Source: DATLWN01 sp964422615
GTDB taxonomy: Bacteria > Pseudomonadota > Zetaproteobacteria > Mariprofundales > Mariprofundaceae
Assembly: GCA_964422615.1 (NCBI GenBank)
Contig: CAYRBJ010000009.1
Location: forward strand, 1 to 63,077
Direction: 5' to 3'
Length of the DNA stretch: 63,077 bases
A model generated the notes under the pieces. That model did no database searches. It was not told the origin of the DNA and saw only the letters and a list, made by a program, of their open reading frames with translations. The number at the start of each line of letters is the position of its first letter. Position 1 is the first letter of the stretch. The position numbers and the translations under genes are program-made. Shown in pieces: positions 44,709 through 51,645 of this stretch.

Positions 44709-44930
44709 ATGAAACACTTTCTCGATATCACCCACGAGACCTGCCCGATGACCTTCGTCAAGGTCAAGCTGATGCTGGCCAAGCTCGGCAAAGGCGAGCA
44801 GCTCGAGGTACTGCTGAACGACGGCGAGCCACTGGAGAACGTACCCCGCTCCTGCGAGGAGCAGGGCTACAAGGTATTGTCGGTGGAACCCAGGGACGGC
44901 GGCCAGCACATGGTCCTGGTCGAGAAATAA
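44709..44930 (+). CDS. TusA-like sulfur-carrier protein
   Basis: 73 residues, SirA/TusA fold. The sulfur-carrying Cys is C12 in THETCPMTFVKVKLML; the usual CPxP motif is CPMT here. GAGGAG precedes the ATG. The neighbouring DsrE2 suggests that it passes persulfide sulfur in dissimilatory or biosynthetic sulfur transfer rather than acting in tRNA thiolation only. Confidence 0.87.
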   Translation: MKHFLDITHETCPMTFVKVKLMLAKLGKGEQLEVLLNDGEPLENVPRSCEEQGYKVLSVEPRDGGQHMVLVEK

Positions 44931-44960
44931 TCAATCACCGGCCGGCGCCTGGCATCGGCC

Positions 44961-45250
44961 TCATTGCCTCCGATATTCGCGGCCTATCTGTGCGATCTGC
45001 ACGGAGTACGATTCATACCACCGCTCGCGGCCAGATTTTTGGGCCAGGATATGATCGGGGTGGGCCTTCCAGGCCCGGATACTCTCCTCGTCCGGCCAGT
45101 AGGAAAGGGCAACCTCGTCCCGGCCTTCGGTGGCCGAATGAAACTCAATGCACCCGAACTGGCTGATCGCGGTGTCCCGCATACGTTGCACCGTTTCCAG
45201 ATACTGGGCACCCAGGTTCCGGCCTTGGCGCGAAAAATCACAACGTACAT
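44961..45250 (-). pseudogene. antibiotic-biosynthesis-monooxygenase (ABM) family gene with an internal frameshift
   Basis: The start MYVVIFRAKA (ATG 45250, GAGGGA 7 nt upstream) is in one frame, while the rest of the protein (LGAQYLETVQRM, EVALSYWPDEESIRAWKAHP, GRERWYESYSVQ) continues in another frame to the stop at 44961. One missing nucleotide near 45221-45224, in an AAGGCCGG run, would rejoin them into a normal about 96-residue small ABM/YgiN-like protein. It may be a sequencing error or a real lesion. Last gene of the glnD-to-ABM chain. Confidence 0.7.
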
Positions 45251-45268
45251 TCGGCTTCCCTCGCGCAG

Positions 45269-45484
45269 TCAGAGGCGGACGAAGTACGGCACCGCCATCA
45301 GCACTGTGCCGATGCCGGCCTCGGCATAGGGATTGGTCACGAAATATGGATAGGCGATCAGCACGATGCCCGACACCAACGGCACGATCTTGCGCTGTTT
45401 CCTGCCGTAAGTGAAAAAACCGACGCCGATGGAGCCGAACAGCAGCCCCCACATGATGGTCGATGTATTCATGTTCACGTGCAT
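45269..45484 (-). CDS. small two-helix membrane protein
   Basis: 71 residues with membrane helices IMWGLLFGSIGVGFFTY and IVPLVSGIVLIAYPYFV plus a third short one (IGTVLMAVPYFV). A basic loop (GRKQRK) lies between helices 1 and 2. Similar 65-70-residue proteins are common in proteobacteria; function is unknown. AGGAGG is 8 nt from the ATG at 45484. Confidence 0.75.
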   Translation of the reverse strand: MHVNMNTSTIMWGLLFGSIGVGFFTYGRKQRKIVPLVSGIVLIAYPYFVTNPYAEAGIGTVLMAVPYFVRL

Positions 45485-45496
45485 CGCTACTGCCTC

Positions 45497-47119
45497 CTAT
45501 CCCCGCCGAGCAATGATCGCCTCGGCGGCCTTCAGGCCATCGACGGCGGCGCTGACGATGCCGCCGGCGTAGCCTGCACCCTCGCCGACCGGATATAGCC
45601 GGCTGAAACCCTCGCTCTGCATGTCCGCACCACGCGGGATGCGCACCGGCGAGCTGGTACGCGACTCCACCGCCAGCAGGTTGGCCTCGTCTGTGACGTA
45701 GCCACGCATCTTTTGATCGAAGCCCTTCAGGCCGGCGGCCAGCGGCCGGGTCAGCCACCGGGGAAGGATAGCATGCAGATCGGCCGGTTCGGCACCCGGG
45801 CGGAAGCGCGTCGGCGCCAGACTGCCGGAGGGTTTTCCTGTCAGGAAATCCGTCAGGCGCATGGCCGGCGCCGCATACGGGCGGGACACCGCTTCATAGG
45901 CACGTCGCTCGAGCTCGCGCTGTAATTCGATGCCGCGCAACGGCCCCGGAGCCACCCCATGGCGATCCAGATCGGCCTGCGTCACCTGCACCACGACGCC
46001 GGCATTGGCGAAGGGGCTGGAGCGCTTGGCGTTGCTCATGCCGTTGATGGCCATCATGCCGGGCTCGGTCGGCGACGGCACGATGATGCCGCCCGGACAC
46101 ATGCAGAACGAATAGACACCGCGCCGGCCCGAATGCACATCCTCCACTTGGTGCGTCAGGCTGTATTCGCCCGCGCCCAGCTTCGGATGACCGGCCATGC
46201 GTCCGAACTGGATGGCGTCGATCAGCGCCTGCGGATGCTCGGCGCGCACGCCGACGGCGAAATCCTTGGCCTGCATCGGCAGGCCTTGATGCAGCAGCTG
46301 CGCGAAGGTGTCGCGCGCCGAATGCCCGATGGCCAGCACCACGTCGCTGGCCTCGATATGCTCGCCGCTGGCCAGGACGACGCCCGCGGCCGCCCCATCC
46401 CGCATTTCGACGGCCACGACGCGGGCTCCAAAACGGTAGTCGACGCCGAGATGCAGAAGATGTTTGCGCTGTTCGCGCACGATATGCACTAGGCGATCGG
46501 TGCCCAGATGCGGATGGGCATCGACGAGGATGTCCGGTGCCGCACCGAAACGCACGAACGTGGCCAGCACCCAGCGCACGAACGGATGTTTGATGCGCGT
46601 ATACAGCTTTCCGTCTGTGTAGGTGCCGGCGCCACCCTCGCCGAAGCAGATGTTGCTCTCGCCATCCAGCTCGCCGTGCGCGCGCAGCCGGCCGATGTCA
46701 CGCATGCGCACCTCCACCGGCTGGCCGCGCTCCAGCAATGTCACGTTGATACCGGCCTCGGCCAGGGCCAGCGCCGCGAACAGCCCGGCGGGGCCGGCGC
46801 CGATCACCACCACCCGCTCCTTTCCCGATGCAAGCGCCAGCGGAAACGCATCAGGCCGGGATACATCCAGCACCGAGTCGCTGACCAGCGTAACCTGTGG
46901 TGGCAGCGGCTCCGGCGCGGCCTGGCCGCTGACGCATTCGAGGGTGCAAACGAAATGGATGTCGGATTTGCGGCGGGCATCGAGCGCCCGCCTGACCACC
47001 CGGCACTCACGGATCGCTGCCGACGGCAGGTCGAGTAGCGTTGCCACCGTGGCCGGCAGCGCCGCTTCATCCTCGTCCAGCCCCAATGCCAGGCCGGCGA
47101 TGCGGTAGCGCCAATTCAT
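45497..47119 (-). CDS. FAD-dependent dehydrogenase of the COG2509 type
   Basis: 540 residues. FAD binds VVVIGAGPAGLFAALALAEA. GESNICFGEGGAGTYTDGKL and FCMCPGGIIVPSPTEPGM are signatures of the uncharacterised NAD(FAD)-utilising dehydrogenase family, which has an N-terminal about 90-residue extension as here. It ends with YPVGEGAGYAGGIVSAAVDG. The start at 47119 overlaps the murU stop (ATGA). Substrate unknown. Confidence 0.88.
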   Translation of the reverse strand: MNWRYRIAGLALGLDEDEAALPATVATLLDLPSAAIRECRVVRRALDARRKSDIHFVCTLECVSGQAAPEPLPPQVTLVSDSVLDVSRPDAFPLALASGKERVVVIGAGPAGLFAALALAEAGINVTLLERGQPVEVRMRDIGRLRAHGELDGESNICFGEGGAGTYTDGKLYTRIKHPFVRWVLATFVRFGAAPDILVDAHPHLGTDRLVHIVREQRKHLLHLGVDYRFGARVVAVEMRDGAAAGVVLASGEHIEASDVVLAIGHSARDTFAQLLHQGLPMQAKDFAVGVRAEHPQALIDAIQFGRMAGHPKLGAGEYSLTHQVEDVHSGRRGVYSFCMCPGGIIVPSPTEPGMMAINGMSNAKRSSPFANAGVVVQVTQADLDRHGVAPGPLRGIELQRELERRAYEAVSRPYAAPAMRLTDFLTGKPSGSLAPTRFRPGAEPADLHAILPRWLTRPLAAGLKGFDQKMRGYVTDEANLLAVESRTSSPVRIPRGADMQSEGFSRLYPVGEGAGYAGGIVSAAVDGLKAAEAIIARRG

Positions 47120-47802
47120 GCCGGGTAGGTATGCAGGTAGCGCGATGCCGCGAACAGGTCGCGCGGACGCCCGATATCCAGCCACATCCCCTGATGCCGG
47201 TAACCGGCGAGCCGGCCGTCGGCCAGCAGCCGTTCCAGAACCGACGACAGTGAGAACACCGCAGCAGACCAATCGGCGAAGACTGCCGGATCGAACACCG
47301 AGATGCCGGCGAAGGTAAAACTGTTGCCCTTGGCTTTCAGCACCACACGCCCGGATTCAAGGCCGAAATCGCCCTGGAGATGGTGTGGCGGATTGGCCAC
47401 CAGCGCCAGGCAGGCCCCGCCCGGCGGCACCCGGGTCGCCAACCGCCGCAGCGGCACATTGCTGAGCACATCGACGTTATGCACGGCCACCAAGCCCTGG
47501 CCCGGAAGCAGCGAGAGGGCCTGGCGAACGCCACCGCCCGAGTCGAGCAGTTTCTCCTCGCGGCTGTACACCAGCCTGACGCCGAAGCGCTCCCCAAATC
47601 CCAGAGCCTCGGTGATGGCATCACCCTGATGATGCAGGTTAATGGCAATATCGCGGATACCCTGAGCGGCGAGCCTTCGTATCACTGCCTCGATGGCCGT
47701 GGCATCGCCGACGTGCATCAGTGCCTTCGGCCGCTCGCGCGTCAGCCACGTCAGGCGCGTGCCCAGCCCCGCCGCCAGTACCACGGCACGATCAACGTAC
47801 AT
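47116..47802 (-). CDS. murU: nucleotidyltransferase, MurU-like (MurNAc-1-phosphate uridylyltransferase)
   Basis: Predicted to make UDP-MurNAc from MurNAc-1-phosphate in the recycling route that bypasses MurA. 228 residues from ATG 47802. VVLAAGLGTRLTWLTRERPK is the nucleotide-binding signature, then LLDSGGGVRQALSLLPGQG, VHNVDV with the metal-binding Asp, and SFTFAGISVFDPAVF. Pairs functionally with the AmgK-like kinase at 8.4-9.4 kb. An ATG 33 nt upstream is an alternative start. Confidence 0.85.
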   Translation of the reverse strand: MYVDRAVVLAAGLGTRLTWLTRERPKALMHVGDATAIEAVIRRLAAQGIRDIAINLHHQGDAITEALGFGERFGVRLVYSREEKLLDSGGGVRQALSLLPGQGLVAVHNVDVLSNVPLRRLATRVPPGGACLALVANPPHHLQGDFGLESGRVVLKAKGNSFTFAGISVFDPAVFADWSAAVFSLSSVLERLLADGRLAGYRHQGMWLDIGRPRDLFAASRYLHTYPA

Positions 47803-48073
47803 CGGCGGCCCCGGAGGCCCCAGCGGTGCGCGCATGCCAAAGACCCCACAGGTTGATAGCGATCCAGGCCACCTCCAGCATCGTCAGCCCCAGGTTGTGG
47901 TAAATCAGCGCCACGATCAGCAGCAGTATGCCGCCGGCCAGACTGATGGAGCAGTATAGTCGCCTGCGTGCCGGAAGATGCACCGTGATGGCGTAAGCGA
48001 TCAGGATCATCAGCGAGCCGAGCAGGCTCAGCACCTGCACCGGATTGTCTAGGCGCCAGCCACCGCCCGTCAT
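47792..48073 (-). CDS. CBU_0592-like small membrane protein
   Basis: 93 residues with three membrane helices (VLSLLGSLMILIAYAI, ISLAGGILLLIVALIYHN, EVAWIAINLWGLWHA). Resembles the CBU_0592 family. The ATG overlaps the patatin stop (ATGA) and its 3' end overlaps the murU start by 11 nt. Function unknown. Confidence 0.78.
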   Translation of the reverse strand: MTGGGWRLDNPVQVLSLLGSLMILIAYAITVHLPARRRLYCSISLAGGILLLIVALIYHNLGLTMLEVAWIAINLWGLWHARTAGASGAADVR

Positions 48074-48981
48074 CGGGCCAGCATCTGGTGCAGCAGCGGC
48101 AATTGTTCCAGCGCCGCTTGGCGCCCAGCCTCGATCTCCGCCTCCACGCGCGAGAAATCGTGCCACTGGCGGAAGCCAACCAGCGGCTCGATCAGTACAT
48201 CGGCCTGCGCCTTCTCGAAACGGCGCAGGTACAGCGCCTTCACACGCGTGGACCAGTCCAGCATGCTCAGCACGTTGCTCGGCTCGAAATTGGGATCGGG
48301 GCGGGCGCCGACATTGACGGCCACGACCACATCGTTGTCGGCCACCAGGCGCGCCTCACGCGCCGGAACCTCGGAGGCCAGACCACCATCGACGAACTTC
48401 TCCCCGTCGATCAGCAGCGGCTCGAACACGCCGGGCACCGCCATGCTCGCCGCCACGGCACGCACCAGATCGCCATCATCGAACACACGGCATTCGCCGC
48501 TGGGAAAACATACGGCACAGATATGCATCGGGATCATCAGATCGTCGAAACCATTGTCCTCACAAAGCGTACGAACCACGCTGACCAGGGTTTCGACCCG
48601 GCCAACAGCGATGCCGGTGGCGGCGCGCGTGAACAGCATTGTCTGTCGGGCCGCCGCTGTCAGCGCGGACAGCCAGGACTGATCCTCGACCTCGGCGCCG
48701 TCGATCACCGGCAGGTTCAACTCGGCGAAGGCCGGTGAGCGCAGGAAAGCAGTGACCTGCTCAATCACCAGTTTGGCATCCGGCTGCAGCGCATACATGG
48801 CTCCGAACAGCGATCCGATGCTGCTGCCGACGATGGCACGCGGACGCAGATCGTGTTGCTCCAGCACATCCAGCACGCCCAGGTGCGCCAATCCCCGGCC
48901 GCCACCTCCGCCCAGGGCCAGCACGAACCCCTGGCTCTGCGGTATCGGCCGGCGCTTCCGTCTCCACCAGTGCTTTTTCAT
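48070..48981 (-). CDS. patatin-like phospholipase
   Basis: 303 residues, RssA/YjjU-type bacterial patatin. The oxyanion loop is GGGGGRGLAHLGVL, the nucleophile Ser is in VGSSIGSLFG and the catalytic Asp in FVDGGLASEVP, so the Ser-Asp dyad is complete. The start at 48981 overlaps the glnD stop (ATGA), with AGGGA upstream. Likely a cytoplasmic or peripheral lipid acyl hydrolase. Confidence 0.9.
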   Translation of the reverse strand: MKKHWWRRKRRPIPQSQGFVLALGGGGGRGLAHLGVLDVLEQHDLRPRAIVGSSIGSLFGAMYALQPDAKLVIEQVTAFLRSPAFAELNLPVIDGAEVEDQSWLSALTAAARQTMLFTRAATGIAVGRVETLVSVVRTLCEDNGFDDLMIPMHICAVCFPSGECRVFDDGDLVRAVAASMAVPGVFEPLLIDGEKFVDGGLASEVPAREARLVADNDVVVAVNVGARPDPNFEPSNVLSMLDWSTRVKALYLRRFEKAQADVLIEPLVGFRQWHDFSRVEAEIEAGRQAALEQLPLLHQMLAR

Positions 48982-51584
48982 GCGTCCCTCGCCAGCCGGG
49001 CGGTTTCGACCAGGGCCATGCACAACGACTCGACCTCGGCCGGCGCCAGCTTATTGCCATCGCGGCGCTGCAGGAAGAACACGTCCACCACCTTCTCGCC
49101 AAAGGTCGAGATGTTGGCTCCGCGCAGATGATAACCGGCCTGATAGATGGCATAGGCCAGTTGTGCCAGCAGGCCCGGACGATCGGCCGCCGTTACTTCA
49201 ATGGCAGTATGACGCGTGGAGGCGGTCGGCAGCTCCTGCGCCAGCACAGGTACATGACGCATCAGGATATGGATTCTCGGCGGGTGCACGGCCGGCGGAC
49301 TGATCTCCCACGGATGCTCGATTAAAGCCCTGATGCGCTGCATCAGCTTTTCGAGATCGCTCGGAATCGTCAACGCGCGCCCCTCCGGGGTCTGGATGCG
49401 GAACACGTCCAGCACCCGGCCGTCGCTGAGATCATAGGCATGTGCCGAAACCACGTTGATAAAGCCGCCCGCTATTTCGCCGGTCAGGCCGGCAAACAGG
49501 CCCTCCCTTTCGTGGGCGAGCACCAATAGGCGTGATTCGTTACGCCTTGCATCGATATCGACATCCACCCCCTGGCCATCCCCCGAACGGGCAATCAGGG
49601 TAGTGATCGGCCGCAGCCGGTCGACCTCGAACTGCATGATGCAGCGCTCGGGAAGGATGTCGCAGGCCGCCGTAATCCCGGCCCGTTCCGTCGTAGAAAC
49701 CGAACGCAACAGGCTCTGCACCCGTGTCTCGACCCGCATCTTCAGGGCCTTGCTGCGCACATCCGAATCCATCAGCTGCAGCTCGGTGGCCCGGTACAAC
49801 TCCTCGAGCAGCGAACCCTTCCATTCATTCCAGATCATCGGCCCGACGGCGGCGATATCCGCCACGCTCAGCACCAACAGGCAGTTCAGGCGCTCCATGT
49901 CCCCGACTTGGGCCGCAAAACGGGCCGCCACCTGCGGATCGGAAATATCCGAGCGCTGCGACACCATCGCCATCAGCAGATGGTGTCGTACCAGCCAAGC
50001 CACCAGTTCCGCATCATCGCGGGTAAGTCCCAGGCGCAGGCAGAAACGCCGGGCCAGGTTTTCGCCGAGCTCCGAATGATCACCCGGCCTGCCCTTGGCG
50101 ATATCATGAAAGATCAGCGCGATATAGATCAGCTCCGGGCGGTGCAGGCGCCGCATCAGATCTGCAGCCAACGGCAGACGCATCGGCCCGGTTTCCCCGT
50201 GCACCATGTTGCGCGCCTCCGCCACGGCCCGGATGGTGTGCTCGTCCACGGTATAGGAATGATAGCGGTTGAACTGCCCCAGACCGACCACACGCCGGAA
50301 ATCCGGGATGAAGCGGCCGAGCACGCCTGTAACGTTCATCTCGCGCAGGGTCCAGGCCACGTTGCGCGGCGAACGCAGGATGCGCAGGAACAGCTCGGAG
50401 GCCTCGGCGCTGTTGCGCAGCCTCGGGGTCAGCAGCGTCACCTGCTCCCGGGCCAGTCGCAGGGCCTGGCTGGAGAGATGGCGATGACCTTGCTGCGCCA
50501 CATGAAAGATGCTGAGCAGACGCAACGGCTCCTTCTCAAACACATGCGCATCGTGCAGGCCGACCTGCTCGCCTTCGAGCACCAGGCCATCCCCGATCTC
50601 CTTGCGGCGCACGAAGCGCTGTGGATGCAGCTGCTCCTCGAAATGCATCACCATCAGGTGCGTGATGCGCGAGATGCGCCCGGCGTGCCGGAAGTACTGC
50701 TTCATGAACACGTCGACGGCGTATTGCTCCGGCCGGTCCTCGTGGCCGAAACGCGACGCCAATTCGGCCTGCTGTTCGAAACCCATCTTGTCCATGGCGC
50801 GGCCGGCTATCAGGTGCAGGCCGGTACGGCAACGCCAGAGGAAATTACGGGCTGTGCGCAGCTGCTTGAGCTCGCGCGCCGTCATCACGCCCATACCGAC
50901 CAGGCGGTCCAGTCGTTCCACCCCATACCAGGCCTTGGCCATCCAGAAGATGCCGTGCACGTCGCGCAGGCTGCCCTGGCCCTCCTTGACATCCGGCTCC
51001 ATCAGAAAGGCGGTGCCGCCACCACGCTCGTGCCGCGCCTTCATCTCGTCCAGCTTGGCCTGCACGAAGGCCTTGCGCCGCTTGACGAAAAAGCGGGAGG
51101 TCTGTCGCTGCAGTTCAGTGAACAGGTAGCCCTTGCCATGCAACAGCCGTATCTCCAGGGCCGCTGTGGCCGAATTCCAGTCCTCGGACAAATGCCGCAC
51201 CGACTCGCCCACCGTGCGCACGGCATGGCCGACATGGACATTCATATCCCACAACACATACATGAAACTCGTAATGGCGGCATTGATCGGCGGCGAATGA
51301 TGATCGGGTACGATAAACCACAGGTCCCAATCCGAATACGGGCAAAGCTCGCCCCGCCCGTAACCGCCGACTGCCATCATGTCCACATGCTGGTCGACAT
51401 CGCCGGCGATGCGGCTCCACAACCCCGTCAGCAGGGCATCGACGCCCCGGCACATCTGCTGCACCAGCACCGCACCGCCGGCTCCCTGATCCATCAGCCT
51501 GGCGATCTCAGCGTGCAGGGCGAGCAGCTGTTTGCCGGTTTCACCAGCCTCGATCGGAAGTGCGGTATTCACGGCCTTGGTCAT
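48978..51584 (-). CDS. glnD: bifunctional PII uridylyltransferase/uridylyl-removing enzyme
   Basis: Senses glutamine and modifies PII proteins. 868 residues: nucleotidyltransferase domain (VGGYGRGELCPYSDWDLWFI), a linker, an HD hydrolase domain (IALIFHDIAKGRPGDHSELG) and two C-terminal ACT domains (LLVLAHEREGLFAGLTGEIA; EVTAADRPGLLAQLAYAIYQ). All four modules look intact. Follows mutS by 61 nt. Confidence 0.97.
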   Translation of the reverse strand: MTKAVNTALPIEAGETGKQLLALHAEIARLMDQGAGGAVLVQQMCRGVDALLTGLWSRIAGDVDQHVDMMAVGGYGRGELCPYSDWDLWFIVPDHHSPPINAAITSFMYVLWDMNVHVGHAVRTVGESVRHLSEDWNSATAALEIRLLHGKGYLFTELQRQTSRFFVKRRKAFVQAKLDEMKARHERGGGTAFLMEPDVKEGQGSLRDVHGIFWMAKAWYGVERLDRLVGMGVMTARELKQLRTARNFLWRCRTGLHLIAGRAMDKMGFEQQAELASRFGHEDRPEQYAVDVFMKQYFRHAGRISRITHLMVMHFEEQLHPQRFVRRKEIGDGLVLEGEQVGLHDAHVFEKEPLRLLSIFHVAQQGHRHLSSQALRLAREQVTLLTPRLRNSAEASELFLRILRSPRNVAWTLREMNVTGVLGRFIPDFRRVVGLGQFNRYHSYTVDEHTIRAVAEARNMVHGETGPMRLPLAADLMRRLHRPELIYIALIFHDIAKGRPGDHSELGENLARRFCLRLGLTRDDAELVAWLVRHHLLMAMVSQRSDISDPQVAARFAAQVGDMERLNCLLVLSVADIAAVGPMIWNEWKGSLLEELYRATELQLMDSDVRSKALKMRVETRVQSLLRSVSTTERAGITAACDILPERCIMQFEVDRLRPITTLIARSGDGQGVDVDIDARRNESRLLVLAHEREGLFAGLTGEIAGGFINVVSAHAYDLSDGRVLDVFRIQTPEGRALTIPSDLEKLMQRIRALIEHPWEISPPAVHPPRIHILMRHVPVLAQELPTASTRHTAIEVTAADRPGLLAQLAYAIYQAGYHLRGANISTFGEKVVDVFFLQRRDGNKLAPAEVESLCMALVETARLARDA

Positions 51585-51645
51585 TGATACGGGAACCGAT
51601 AAAGAATCATGTCACGGAAGATAACGGCCGGGGTGCCAGACGCAA

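Noticed and set aside
49908..51587. A 559-codon open frame antisense to glnD
   Set aside because: Shadow frame over a complete conserved gene with no recognisable domain.
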